Shown here: positions 8,659 to 17,730 of the stretch, piece by piece
How the letters are laid out: every line of letters begins with the position of its first letter
Numbering within the stretch: the stretch's first letter is position 1
Assembly (NCBI GenBank): GCA_036308645.1
Contig: JAXJVH010000050.1
Coordinates: 124,001-188,000 of the forward strand
DNA: 64,000 nt
Reading direction: 5' to 3'
From: RUG11462 sp036308645
Lineage (GTDB): Bacteria; Bacillota; Clostridia; Oscillospirales; Acutalibacteraceae
The notes under the pieces: model-generated
Told to the model about the DNA's origin: nothing
The model's database searches: none
Seen by the model: the letters and a program-made list of their open reading frames with translations, nothing else
Program-made: the position numbers and the translations under genes

Positions 8659-9741
8659 ATGGGTAGAGTTTATAATTTTTCAGCGGGACCGTCTATGCTC
8701 CCTGAAGAAGTATTGAAAAAGGCTGCGGCAGAAATGCTTGATTACAACGGCACAGGTCAATCTGTGATGGAAATGTCGCACCGTTCAAAAGAATACGGCG
8801 AAATTATAAAAGGTGCAGAAGCACTTGTTCGCGAGATTATGAATGTTCCTGATAATTACAAAGTACTTTTCTTACAGGGCGGTGCGTCATCACAGTTTGC
8901 TATGGTTCCGTTAAACCTTATGACAAAATCGGGCAAAGCGGATTATGTTATAACAGGTCAGTGGGCTAACAAGGCTTATAAAGAGGCCGCAAGATACGGC
9001 GAAGCTAACGTTGTTGCTTCATCAGCAGATAAAACTTTTTCTTATATACCAAAACTTGATAAAGCAACATTTACAAAAGACGCAGATTATTTCCATATCT
9101 GTATGAACAATACAATTTACGGTACAAAATGGCACACTCTTCCTGAAACAGGCGATGTTCCGTTAGTTGCAGATATTTCATCTTGTATCCTTTCCGAGCC
9201 GATTGATGTATCAAAATTCGGCGTTTTATATGCAGGCGCACAGAAGAATATGGCTCCTGCGGGTATGACTCTTGTTATTATCAGAGAAGACCTTATCGGC
9301 AATGCTATGGATATTACTCCTACAATGTTCAATTACAAAACTCATGCTGATAACGATTCAATGTTCAACACACCGCCTTGCTACACAATTTATATTGCAA
9401 AACTCGTACTTGAATGGGTTAAGAGTTTAGGCGGACTTGAGGCTATGAAAGAAAGAAACGAAAAGAAAGCAAAACTTCTTTATGATTTTCTTGATAACAG
9501 CAAACTTTTCAAAGGTACAGTTGTTCCGGAAGACCGTTCGCTTATGAATGTTCCGTTTGTAACAGGAAACGAAGAACTTGACGCTAAATTTGTAAAAGAA
9601 GCAAAAGAAGCAGGCTTTGTAAACATAAAAGGTCACAGAACAGTCGGCGGTATGCGTGCTTCTATCTACAACGCTATGCCTTACGAAGGCGTTGAAAAAC
9701 TCGTAAACTTTATGGCTGAATTTGAAAAGAACAATATTTAA
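8659..9741 (+). CDS. serC: Phosphoserine aminotransferase
   Basis: Second step of phosphorylated serine synthesis: transfers the amino group of glutamate to 3-phosphohydroxypyruvate; SerC also works in pyridoxal phosphate synthesis. The 360 residues have the usual length and signatures: VYNFSAGPSMLP at the start, HRS (41-43), GGASSQF, and the PLP lysine in AGAQKNMAP (K196). The frame is open from a TTG at 8644, but GGAGG lies between that TTG and the ATG at 8659, so 8659 is the start. serA follows after 16 bases, making a two-gene serine operon. Confidence 0.96.
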   Translation: MGRVYNFSAGPSMLPEEVLKKAAAEMLDYNGTGQSVMEMSHRSKEYGEIIKGAEALVREIMNVPDNYKVLFLQGGASSQFAMVPLNLMTKSGKADYVITGQWANKAYKEAARYGEANVVASSADKTFSYIPKLDKATFTKDADYFHICMNNTIYGTKWHTLPETGDVPLVADISSCILSEPIDVSKFGVLYAGAQKNMAPAGMTLVIIREDLIGNAMDITPTMFNYKTHADNDSMFNTPPCYTIYIAKLVLEWVKSLGGLEAMKERNEKKAKLLYDFLDNSKLFKGTVVPEDRSLMNVPFVTGNEELDAKFVKEAKEAGFVNIKGHRTVGGMRASIYNAMPYEGVEKLVNFMAEFEKNNI

Positions 9742-9757
9742 GGGAGAATAAGTTACA

Positions 9758-10921
9758 ATGTATAATATTAAAACACTCAATAAAATTTCAAAAATCGGAC
9801 TTTCGCAGTTTGATGAAACAAAATACACTTATTCCGATGATATTGAAAATCCGGACGCAGTTCTTGTTCGTTCGGCTTCTATGCATGATATGGAATTTCC
9901 GGCTTCATTAAAAGCAATTGCCCGTGCAGGCGCAGGCACAAACAATATTCCCTGCGACAAATGTGCAGAACAAGGAATTGTTGTTTTTAATACTCCGGGC
10001 GCTAATGCAAACGCTGTTAAAGAGTTAGTTCTCGCAGGGCTTCTTATTTCTTCAAGAAAAGTAATTCCCGGTATCGAATGGGCTAAAACTTTAAAAGGCG
10101 AAGGCGACCAGGTTACAAAACTTGTAGAAAAAGGTAAATCTGCTTTTGCCGGTCCTGAAATTATGGGCAAAACTCTTGGTGTTATAGGACTCGGTGCAAT
10201 CGGCATATTGGTTGCCAATGCCGCTGAAAAACTCGGTATGACAGTTTACGGTTATGACCCATTTCTTTCTGTTGAGGGCGCTTGGAAATTATCAAGAAAC
10301 GTAAAACACGCAACTTCGCTTGATGAAATATATGCTAACTGTGATTATATTACCGTTCATGTTCCGCTTAACGACGCTACTAAAAACACTATTAACGCTG
10401 AATCAATCGCTAAAATGAAAGACGGCGTAAGAATTCTTAACTATGCCCGTGGCGGTTTGGTTGATTCAGACGCTATAATCAAAGCGCTTGAAGACGGAAA
10501 AGTTGCTGCTTATGTAGTTGACTTCCCTGACGATAAAGTTCTCGGTGTAGAGGGCGTTATTGCCATTCCTCATCTTGGAGCTTCAACACCTGAATCTGAA
10601 GAAAACTGTGCATATATGGCTGCTAATGAAATTATCGCATATCTTGAAAACGGCTCTATTATCAACTCGGTTAATATGCCGAATGTTAATTTAGGCGCTG
10701 TAAACGGTGCAAGAATTTGCGTAATTCATAAAAATGTTCCTAATATGATTGCTCAAATTTCAACCAGCGTTTCAAATGCAGGACTCAACATTGACCAACT
10801 TGTAAACAATTCTCGCGGTGATTACGCTTATACGGTTGTTGACTTGGCTGATGTAACCGATGACGCCGTAGCCGAAATTGAAAAAATTGAAGCTGTAATT
10901 TCTGTAAGAGTTATTAAATAA
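9758..10921 (+). CDS. serA: D-3-phosphoglycerate dehydrogenase
   Basis: First step of serine synthesis: oxidises 3-phosphoglycerate to 3-phosphohydroxypyruvate with NAD. The 387 residues comprise a substrate/NAD domain with ARAGAGTNNIP, the nucleotide loop GLGAIG (144-149), catalytic ARGGLVD and IPHLGAS, and a C-terminal ACT domain (about 310-387) that often senses serine. This is the short clostridial form lacking the extra intervening domain of longer SerA proteins. RBS GGGAGAATAAGTTACA precedes the start. It is cotranscribed with serC and ends at a strong terminator. Feedback inhibition by serine is family knowledge, not shown here. Confidence 0.93.
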   Translation: MYNIKTLNKISKIGLSQFDETKYTYSDDIENPDAVLVRSASMHDMEFPASLKAIARAGAGTNNIPCDKCAEQGIVVFNTPGANANAVKELVLAGLLISSRKVIPGIEWAKTLKGEGDQVTKLVEKGKSAFAGPEIMGKTLGVIGLGAIGILVANAAEKLGMTVYGYDPFLSVEGAWKLSRNVKHATSLDEIYANCDYITVHVPLNDATKNTINAESIAKMKDGVRILNYARGGLVDSDAIIKALEDGKVAAYVVDFPDDKVLGVEGVIAIPHLGASTPESEENCAYMAANEIIAYLENGSIINSVNMPNVNLGAVNGARICVIHKNVPNMIAQISTSVSNAGLNIDQLVNNSRGDYAYTVVDLADVTDDAVAEIEKIEAVISVRVIK

Positions 10922-10937
10922 TCATTAAAATAAGTTT

Positions 10938-10970
10938 CCCCGTAGAGATTAAACTCTACGGGGTATTTTT
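10938..10970 (+). terminator. Intrinsic terminator of the serC-serA operon
   Basis: A perfect 10-bp GC-rich stem (CCCCGTAGAG / CTCTACGGGG), 6-nt loop, then TATTTTT. It probably also marks the end of the convergent leftward unit. Confidence 0.92.
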
Positions 10971-10988
10971 ATATACGTATAATTCAAT

Positions 10989-11216
10989 TCACTTCTGTAA
11001 TGAAAAGGTAAGTCCGTCTTCTGAAAATACGACTTTTATATTTTTCTGTTCAAAATACTCCTTAATAAACGTTAAAAGTTTATCATTTTTAACTTCAAGT
11101 GAAAAAAACTGACCACCGCAAGCGTCATGAAAATGGATTTTATCGGAAAAATACTTTTTTACCTCGTTTTTTAATTCAATCACAGAATCATAATTTAAAA
11201 TAACTCTCTGTTCCAT
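10989..11216 (-). CDS. Small conserved-looking 75-aa protein
   Basis: A 75-residue protein with a predicted alpha/beta fold and a His/Cys/Gly-containing centre, IHFHDACGGQFFSLEV. The FHDACGG motif suggests a metal or cofactor site or a conserved turn. It may belong to a small family named for an xDAC motif, but I cannot confirm that. It lies 23 bases downstream of the aldo/keto reductase on the same strand and shares its transcript, and ends facing the serA terminator. An RBS (GCGAGGTGCCGAATA) precedes the ATG. Function unknown. Confidence 0.6.
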   Translation of the reverse strand: MEQRVILNYDSVIELKNEVKKYFSDKIHFHDACGGQFFSLEVKNDKLLTFIKEYFEQKNIKVVFSEDGLTFSLQK

Positions 11217-11239
11217 TATTCGGCACCTCGCTTTAAAAT

Positions 11240-12226
11240 TTATAAACTGTATTCATCAATCAATTTTAATTCATCTGCGGCAAACGGAGAAGCCGATAGA
11301 ATTTTTAGATTATCAAGTATCTGTTCGGGTTTTGAAGCGCCTATTAATACACTTGTTACAATATTGTCTTTTAATATCCATTGTAAGGACATTTGCGCCA
11401 AAGACTGACCGCGTGATAAAGCCAATTCATTTAACTTTTTTATTTTAGGCAACATTTCTTTTACTCTGTCCTCTTTTAAAAATACACCGCTTGACTTTAC
11501 CCTACTGTCGCTTGGAATACCGTTTAAATATCTGTCAGTCAGCAAGCCTTGTGATAACGGACTGAATGCAATAATCCCTTTGCCTATTTCTTTAGATGCA
11601 GTTTTCAATCCGTTGTTTTCAATAGTTCTGTCAAAAATATTATACGAATTTTGATTTATAATAAAAGGACATTTCAGTTCTTTTAGTATTTCCGCCGCTT
11701 TTTTCATTCGTTCGCCGTCATAATTAGACAGTCCGACATAAAGCGCTTTTCCGCTGTTTACTATTGAAGAAAGCGCAAGCATGGTTTCTTCGAGAGGTGT
11801 ATTTTCATCAGGACGATGATGATAAAAAATATCTACATATTCAAGTCCCATTCTTTTAAGCGACTGATCAAGACTTGCAATAAGATACTTTCTGCTACCC
11901 CAATCGCCATAAGGTCCGGGCCACATACCGTAGCCGGCTTTAGTGGAAATAATCATTTCATCGCGGTATGCGCTCATATTCTCATGCAAAATCTTACCGA
12001 AGTTGATTTCGGCGTCGCCTGCTTCAGGGCCGTAGTTGTTTGCAAGGTCAAAATGCGTAATACCGTTGTCAAAAGCGGTAAAACACATTTTTTTCATATT
12101 TTGATAATCACCTGTAGCGCCAAAGTTATGCCAAAGTCCTAAAGAAACTACAGGCAATTTTAGTCCGCTGTTCCCTACCCTGTTAAACTTCATTGTTTCA
12201 TATCTGTTTTCACTTGCCGAATACAT
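11240..12226 (-). CDS. yghZ: Aldo/keto reductase, YghZ (L-glyceraldehyde-3-phosphate reductase) type
   Basis: An NADPH-dependent reductase of 328 residues that aligns well, from memory, with E. coli YghZ, which detoxifies L-glyceraldehyde 3-phosphate and methylglyoxal. Shared stretches: GLRLP-like GLKLPVVSLGLWHNFG, ITHFDLANNYGP (catalytic Asp and Tyr), ISTKAGYGMWPGPYG (catalytic Lys), SRKYLIASLDQSLKRMGLEY, DIFYHHRPDENTP (catalytic His) and SVLIGAS near the end. Unlike shorter AKRs it has the long N-terminal extension typical of the AKR14 group. The MATE gene ends 4 bases upstream, so the two are cotranscribed; a link between export and carbonyl detoxification is only suggestive. Confidence 0.85.
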   Translation of the reverse strand: MYSASENRYETMKFNRVGNSGLKLPVVSLGLWHNFGATGDYQNMKKMCFTAFDNGITHFDLANNYGPEAGDAEINFGKILHENMSAYRDEMIISTKAGYGMWPGPYGDWGSRKYLIASLDQSLKRMGLEYVDIFYHHRPDENTPLEETMLALSSIVNSGKALYVGLSNYDGERMKKAAEILKELKCPFIINQNSYNIFDRTIENNGLKTASKEIGKGIIAFSPLSQGLLTDRYLNGIPSDSRVKSSGVFLKEDRVKEMLPKIKKLNELALSRGQSLAQMSLQWILKDNIVTSVLIGASKPEQILDNLKILSASPFAADELKLIDEYSL

Positions 12227-12230
12227 AAAA

Positions 12231-13574
12231 TCACTCCTTAATTATGTTAAAAGCCTTTCTTTTTATATAAATAAAATAACTTAAAATTAAAAATAAATCT
12301 GTGAATACCCAACTTAGCGGATTTGAAAGGCATATTATTGTAAAACCGAATTTTGAAATTAAGAAAAAGGTTATACATGCCCTTGTTGAAAGTTCAACTA
12401 TACCGCCTATAGCGGTAAAAAGAGAATATCCGAGCGCCTGAATATAACTTCGTATTATATTAAGCACGCAAAGCAAAACCAAAAGCCAGCCTGAAATACT
12501 GCTGTAATATCCTATCAACGACAACGTTTCAACTTCATACGAATTTATATACATCAGGGCAATTTTATCTCCGAACAAAGCATAAATTGAGCCAACAACA
12601 ATACCAAAAGTTATGGCAATAATTAAAGATTGTTTTAAAATCTTATTTATTCTGTCATATCTTAATGCACCGTAGTTTTGAGCAATAAACGGCACAATCG
12701 AAGAAGAAAAGGTCACAATCGGGGTGCTAAGCAAGTTTTCAAGTCTTACCGCTGTAGTAAATGCGGCAACATAAACGGTTCCTAAAGAATTAACCGCAGA
12801 CTGTATCATAGTACACCCTATAGAAGTAATACTTGATTGCAGTCCCATTGGCAAACCTAAAGTAATTGTTTTAATAATCGCAGTTTTGTCAATTTTGAAA
12901 TTATCTTTAGATAAATGCAATTCGGGAAAACATTTTAAATAAACCGTAAAATATGTAATAAAATTGATAACTTGAGCAATGAATGTTGCAATTGCAACTC
13001 CGAATACTCCCCACCCGAAACAAATTACAAACAATAAATCTAAAAATACGTTAACAAACGCTGAAACAATACCGATAATCATTTGTATTTTACTGTCTCC
13101 GACCGAACGCATAATTGAAGCAATATAATTACTGCCCACCGATAACGGGAAACCCAAAATTACAATAAAAAAGTATGTATAAGCATCATCGAATATATCG
13201 TCGGGAGTATTTAAAAACTTTAGCATATTGCCGCAAAATACTGCTGAAAGCACAGTAACAAGCGCACCTGTGACTGCTAAAACATAGATACCGTTGGCAA
13301 TGGATATTTTCATTCTGTTAAAATCTTTCTTGCCGAATTCGGTAGACACAATAACGCTTTCGGCAGAAGAAAACCCGATGATAAACGATATTAACAGCCA
13401 ATTTAGATTTCCTGTAGAACCTACCGCCGCCAAAGCGTCTTTGGAAATAAACTTACCGACAATCATAGTATCGGTAATACTATACAGTTGTTGAAAAACC
13501 GTTGTAAAAAGCATTGGAGCAAATATTCCCAATACCTGCTTCATCGGTTTACCAACCGTTAAATCTTTTACCAT
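12231..13574 (-). CDS. MATE family efflux transporter
   Basis: A 447-residue polytopic membrane protein with the twelve-helix MATE plan: it opens KDLTVGKPMKQVLGIFAPML, with QQLYSITDTMIVGKFI in the first helices, GSNYIASIMRSVGDSK in the loop before the internal repeat, and QNYGALRYDRINK between the halves. MATE pumps export cationic drugs or metabolites with Na+ or H+; the substrate cannot be read. The reading frame can start at a GTG at 13583, but that GTG overlaps the Shine-Dalgarno AGGTG, so I take the ATG at 13574. A good promoter lies 42 bp upstream. Confidence 0.88.
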   Translation of the reverse strand: MVKDLTVGKPMKQVLGIFAPMLFTTVFQQLYSITDTMIVGKFISKDALAAVGSTGNLNWLLISFIIGFSSAESVIVSTEFGKKDFNRMKISIANGIYVLAVTGALVTVLSAVFCGNMLKFLNTPDDIFDDAYTYFFIVILGFPLSVGSNYIASIMRSVGDSKIQMIIGIVSAFVNVFLDLLFVICFGWGVFGVAIATFIAQVINFITYFTVYLKCFPELHLSKDNFKIDKTAIIKTITLGLPMGLQSSITSIGCTMIQSAVNSLGTVYVAAFTTAVRLENLLSTPIVTFSSSIVPFIAQNYGALRYDRINKILKQSLIIAITFGIVVGSIYALFGDKIALMYINSYEVETLSLIGYYSSISGWLLVLLCVLNIIRSYIQALGYSLFTAIGGIVELSTRACITFFLISKFGFTIICLSNPLSWVFTDLFLILSYFIYIKRKAFNIIKE

Positions 13575-13615
13575 AATAATCACCTAAAGAAAAAATCAAA
13601 ATAAGTATCTTGTTT

Positions 13616-13643
13616 ATTATACTATCAAAGAAAATAATTTCAA
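13616..13643 (-). promoter_or_regulatory. Sigma-A promoter of the MATE-AKR unit
   Basis: On the minus strand TTGAAA and TATAAT are 16 bp apart, 42 bases before the MATE start codon. Confidence 0.65.
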
Positions 13644-13693
13644 CCGTATTTTTATACAAATTTAAATTCTTTTTTTAGCATATTTAACAAAGT

Positions 13694-13728
13694 CAAAAAC
13701 GCCTCTCTTATTCAGGGAGGCATTTTTA
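13694..13728 (-). terminator. Intrinsic terminator after the class A PBP
   Basis: On the minus strand AATGCCTCCC and GAGAGGCGTT pair imperfectly around a 7-nt loop and are followed by TTTT; it begins about 5 bases after the PBP stop. Confidence 0.75.
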
Positions 13729-13732
13729 AAAA

Positions 13733-16414
13733 CTAATCATTTTTCTTTGTCTTTTTTGTACTGTCGGCCGATTTCGGTTTTGAGGTTTTCTTTTCGGTTT
13801 TGACCTCTGTAACTTCATTTTCGGTAGTTTTTTCTACGTCTTCTGACTTTGTATTTTCCGCCAATGTTGTTTCCTCTGCCTTTTGGGTGGTTTCGCCCTC
13901 GGAAACAGTAGTTTCGTTAGTGCTGCTTTCTGTTTTAGAAGTTGTCTTTTCCTCTGTATCATCATCCGAATCATTATAATTATAATTGTAATTGTAATAA
14001 TTATTATATCCGCTATCATCAGACACGTCGGTTTCAGAACCGCTGTGGTAATTACAGAAAGGAGTATAAGATGTTTTGAAATATCCGTAAGCAACACTCG
14101 GACAACCTGTACGGGCGCAAAGTCCGCTTGTAGTACAATATCTTCTGTACTCAACCTTATCAGAGGTTTCAAATTCCTTATATTCTAAATCTTCATGTAT
14201 AGAACTCATTGCGGCTTTCCAGAGGATAATAGAAGGGTTCATATACATACCGCTCATTTCCTCGTTCTTATCTACACCAAACCAACAAGCCGCCATATAA
14301 TAAGGAGTACCGCCGACAAACCAACGGTCTTTATTGTTACTTGTCGTACCTGTTTTACACATAATCTGCCAATTGCCAAACTGTGCCGATGTACCTGTAC
14401 CGCTTGTAGCGACAGTTTGAAGCATTTTGTTCATAATTGCCGCTGTGCCTTCGGATATTGCTCTGTGTTGTTTATTGGTATTGTCAATAACGACCTCGTC
14501 GTTTTGGTCTAAAATTTTTGTATAAGTTTTAGGCTCGTAATAAATACCGCCGTTGCCGAAAGTAGAAAAAGCCGCCGCCATTTCAAGCGTAGTAGCGCCG
14601 TGAACCGAACCGCCGAGTGCTAAAGACGACTCTGTTTTATCGGACTGACCGTTTTCACACTCGGTAAAATGTTTAAGTCCCATTTTTTCCGTAACAAATT
14701 TATACGCAGTATCAAGCGTCAATTCTTGAACAAGTTTTACAGGAACAGTATTTAGTGACTGCTGTAATGCTTTTAAAATAGACGTTTTACTGTAAGTGTA
14801 AGAATTGTTATAGTTTTTAGGCCACTTTTCATCAAGAGTAACTCCGTTTTCAAGTTTTGAAATCGGACTGTCTTCAATAGTTGTACCCCAGGTAATTATA
14901 TTATACTCAAATGCCGGTGCATAAGCAGAAATAGGCTTGATTGCCGAGCCTGTCGGTCTCGGCGACTGCGTAGCACGGTTAAGCACTCTGTTACCTTTTT
15001 TCTCACCACGTCCGCCGACAATCGCTTTTACATTACCGTTGTAATCCATAATGGTCATTGCAGATTGTGGCTTATCGCCGCTCTTGGTATAAACTTTCAT
15101 GAAATTGTCTTCATTTTCATAAACCGCTTCAAGTTTTTCCTGCATATCAAGGTCGACTGTAGTATAAATCTTATAACCGCCTTTATAAAGTTGACTTGCG
15201 GCATATTCTTCGGTATAGCCTTTTTCCTCAACCAGACCGTCAATAACATCTTCAATTACTGTGTCAACAAAATATGAATTGTACTCTTCCTCTTCAACGG
15301 TTTCTGTTGTAGAAAGAATTGTAGAAGGCTTTTTACGAAGATTTAAATCATCTTTTTTTGCATCTTCACATTCTTCTTTGGTAATATAGCCGTTTTTATA
15401 CATCTCGTCAAGAACCCAATTTCTACGGCTCAAATTTGTTTCTGCATGGTTATACGGCTCGTTTGAAGACGGATTGTTGGTGATAGCGGCAAGGCAAGCC
15501 GCCTGTGCCAAACTTATGTCCGATACGTGCTTGTCGAAATAGTAGTTTGAGGCAACCTCGACACCGTCGACGCCGTTTCCGAGATGTATTGTATTAAGAT
15601 AACACTCTAAAATAGTATCTTTATCGTAATGACGTTCAAGATACCTTGCTCTCATAATTTCACGTATTTTTCTTGCGGCGTCCTGCTCGTCATCCTTAGT
15701 TAAATTCTTGACTAACTGTTGAGTTATGGTTGAGCCGCCCTGACGGTTTCCGTAAAAACCTAAAACCTCATTAGCGGCGGCAGAAATAGTACGTTTCCAG
15801 TCAACGCCCGAATGTTCCTTAAACCTTTTATCTTCACAAGAAATAAAAGCGTATCTGACAATATCGGGAATATCTTTATTATCAACCCATAATCTGTTTT
15901 GTTCGCCATGAAGCCTTGTGAGTTCAACATCTTTGCCGTTATCATCTTTAGCGTAAAGAATTGACGTATACTCAAGTTTTAAATTATAAAGGTCAGCGTC
16001 AACCGTATCGTCAACAAAAGCAAACACATAAATCAATGCGGCGGCAACAACAATACAACAGGTAATAACAATAACAAGAAACACCGAAAGCAAAGCACGC
16101 AAAACAGGGTGCTTTTTCTTCGTTTTTTTGTTCTTATTGCTTTTCTTTTTCATATTATCATTATTGCCCGAATTTACAGAATTAACCTTTTGAGAATTCC
16201 CTCTTTTTTCACGAATTTCCTTTATTTTGTCCTCTTCGGATACAATTTGGAAATTATCGTTAATAGGAATTTCAAATCCGTTGTTATATTCTACATCGTT
16301 GCGTTTGACATTTTTTCTTTTAGAAACTGCTTTTCTTCTTTTCTTCGGTCTTTTGATACCGAAAATCCCAAGAAACTTATCAAGCAAAGTATCGTTATTT
16401 TTTTTGGGTGGCAT
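13733..16414 (-). CDS. Class A penicillin-binding protein (PBP1A type)
   Basis: A bifunctional peptidoglycan synthase of 893 residues: GT51 glycosyltransferase plus D,D-transpeptidase. Order: Lys/Asn-rich cytoplasmic tail (1-100), membrane anchor (about 104-134), GT51 motifs CEDKRFKEHSG (catalytic Glu 194) and GGSTITQQLVKN (227-237), then transpeptidase motifs S490-A-I-K493, S553-L-N555 and KTGT (687-690). After the catalytic domain comes a cysteine cluster (C760, C766, C771, C787) and a roughly 100-residue low-complexity tail: Tyr/Asn-rich, then Thr/Glu/Lys-rich. RBS AGGTAAAAATA precedes the ATG. It has its own promoter and terminator. Overlapping frames in the tail region are artefacts of the repetitive codons. 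Confidence 0.94.
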   Translation of the reverse strand: MPPKKNNDTLLDKFLGIFGIKRPKKRRKAVSKRKNVKRNDVEYNNGFEIPINDNFQIVSEEDKIKEIREKRGNSQKVNSVNSGNNDNMKKKSNKNKKTKKKHPVLRALLSVFLVIVITCCIVVAAALIYVFAFVDDTVDADLYNLKLEYTSILYAKDDNGKDVELTRLHGEQNRLWVDNKDIPDIVRYAFISCEDKRFKEHSGVDWKRTISAAANEVLGFYGNRQGGSTITQQLVKNLTKDDEQDAARKIREIMRARYLERHYDKDTILECYLNTIHLGNGVDGVEVASNYYFDKHVSDISLAQAACLAAITNNPSSNEPYNHAETNLSRRNWVLDEMYKNGYITKEECEDAKKDDLNLRKKPSTILSTTETVEEEEYNSYFVDTVIEDVIDGLVEEKGYTEEYAASQLYKGGYKIYTTVDLDMQEKLEAVYENEDNFMKVYTKSGDKPQSAMTIMDYNGNVKAIVGGRGEKKGNRVLNRATQSPRPTGSAIKPISAYAPAFEYNIITWGTTIEDSPISKLENGVTLDEKWPKNYNNSYTYSKTSILKALQQSLNTVPVKLVQELTLDTAYKFVTEKMGLKHFTECENGQSDKTESSLALGGSVHGATTLEMAAAFSTFGNGGIYYEPKTYTKILDQNDEVVIDNTNKQHRAISEGTAAIMNKMLQTVATSGTGTSAQFGNWQIMCKTGTTSNNKDRWFVGGTPYYMAACWFGVDKNEEMSGMYMNPSIILWKAAMSSIHEDLEYKEFETSDKVEYRRYCTTSGLCARTGCPSVAYGYFKTSYTPFCNYHSGSETDVSDDSGYNNYYNYNYNYNDSDDDTEEKTTSKTESSTNETTVSEGETTQKAEETTLAENTKSEDVEKTTENEVTEVKTEKKTSKPKSADSTKKTKKND

Positions 16415-16457
16415 TATTTTTACCTCACTGATGAAAAATTGTATTTCAGATAATTAA

Positions 16458-16486
16458 ATTATAACACAAACAATATAAGAATTCAA
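16458..16486 (-). promoter_or_regulatory. Sigma-A promoter of the class A PBP
   Basis: Minus strand TTGAAT and TATAAT are spaced exactly 17 bp. It starts right after the stop of the U32 gene, so the PBP can be transcribed independently of the mltG unit. Confidence 0.65.
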
Positions 16487-16490
16487 ACTT

Positions 16491-17702
16491 TTACTTTTTT
16501 ATTCTTATAAACGAACCTTTTTTCAAAGGTTCACAATAAAACTTGACAATATCAGCAGCATATTTTGCGGATTCAAGTTCATTCATATCATTATCGTAAA
16601 GTTTATCTACAGTTATTTCAAAACTACCCCTGCCTGCTTCCAAAACGTCGTAAGTGCCGGGATAAAACTTATTTCTCTGTGCTACAGTTGCCAAACCGTC
16701 CTTATAATCAAGCACAATTGCAATAAGTTCATAATCACGAATATATCCTGCATTGTCATAAACCTGACCTTGTGAAGAATCCGGCTTTCCGAAGTAGAAA
16801 CCTGTTGAATAATCGCGATGAGAAATTTTCAAAACTTCTTCTTTACATTTTTTAGGCAATACATAATTCTTATCAAAGCCAGACCTAATAAATCCGTCCA
16901 CCGCTTGCCTGTAAGCGTTAGTTACAGCGGCAGTATAATACTCGGTCTTTGCTCTGCCCTCAATTTTTAAACTTGTAATTCCTGCCTCATACAGTTTCGG
17001 TATATGTTCAATCAAACACATATCTTTTGCGTTAAGTATATATGAGCCTTGTTCGTCTTCATATATCGGCATATACTCGCCGGGGCGTTTTTCCTCTACA
17101 AGTCTGTAATTCCATCTGCAAGGCTGGGCGCAGTCACCTCTGTTTGAATCTCTGCCTGTCATATAATTTGAAAGCAGGCATCTACCCGAAACAGACATAC
17201 ATATCGCGCCGTGAACAAACGCTTCTATCTCTAAATCTTTAGGCGTTTTAGCACGAATTTCTGCGATTTCTTCTAACGAAAGTTCTCTGGCGACAACTAT
17301 TCTTTTAGCCCCGAGATTGTAATAAAAATTTGCGGTTTCATAGTTTAAAATTCCTGTCTGAACAGAAATATGAACTTCGGAATCAGGCGCTAATCTTTTA
17401 ACTTTTTCTATCGCAGAAACATCTGTTATTATATAAGCGTCGGGGTTTAATTGAGAAGATTCTTCAATAAACCTGCTTATTCCTTCAAGTTCATTGTTTC
17501 TCGGCAATGTATTAAGGGTGATATATGCCCTGCAATCATTCTTGTGAGCATATTCAATACCCTCTGCCAATTCATCTATCGAAAAATTTCCCGGCGCGAC
17601 ACGCATACCAAACTGCTTTCCCGCAAAATATACTGCGTCTGCACCGAAATCCACCGCAGATTTAAGTCTTACCAAATCGCCTGCAGGTGACAATACCTCC
17701 AA
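16491..17702 (-). CDS. U32-family peptidase / tRNA hydroxylation protein (TrhP type)
   Basis: A U32 protein with SPAGDLVRLKSAVDFGADAVYF at its start and the family signature EAFVHGAICMSVSGRCLLS. Its four cysteines (C168, C175, C191, C195) match the [4Fe-4S] ligands of TrhP/RlhA-type RNA hydroxylases, so prephenate-dependent tRNA uridine-34 hydroxylation is a better guess than proteolysis. It follows mltG by 28 bases, the order seen in Bacillus (mltG ... trhP), though the methyltransferase gene usually between them is absent. The start is unclear: a TTG at 17702 has no RBS, whereas the frame stays open 14 more codons to an ATT at 17735 sitting 8 bases after GGAGGG and overlapping the mltG stop. 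Confidence 0.87.
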   Translation of the reverse strand: MEVLSPAGDLVRLKSAVDFGADAVYFAGKQFGMRVAPGNFSIDELAEGIEYAHKNDCRAYITLNTLPRNNELEGISRFIEESSQLNPDAYIITDVSAIEKVKRLAPDSEVHISVQTGILNYETANFYYNLGAKRIVVARELSLEEIAEIRAKTPKDLEIEAFVHGAICMSVSGRCLLSNYMTGRDSNRGDCAQPCRWNYRLVEEKRPGEYMPIYEDEQGSYILNAKDMCLIEHIPKLYEAGITSLKIEGRAKTEYYTAAVTNAYRQAVDGFIRSGFDKNYVLPKKCKEEVLKISHRDYSTGFYFGKPDSSQGQVYDNAGYIRDYELIAIVLDYKDGLATVAQRNKFYPGTYDVLEAGRGSFEITVDKLYDNDMNELESAKYAADIVKFYCEPLKKGSFIRIKK

Positions 17703-17730
17703 AGGCGGATTTTTTTTAACAAACTGAGTA

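Noticed and set aside
13834..14188. Overlapping frames on both strands over the PBP tail
   Set aside because: They arise from repetitive AAT/TAT/GAT codons of the low-complexity tail; no RBS or family resemblance.
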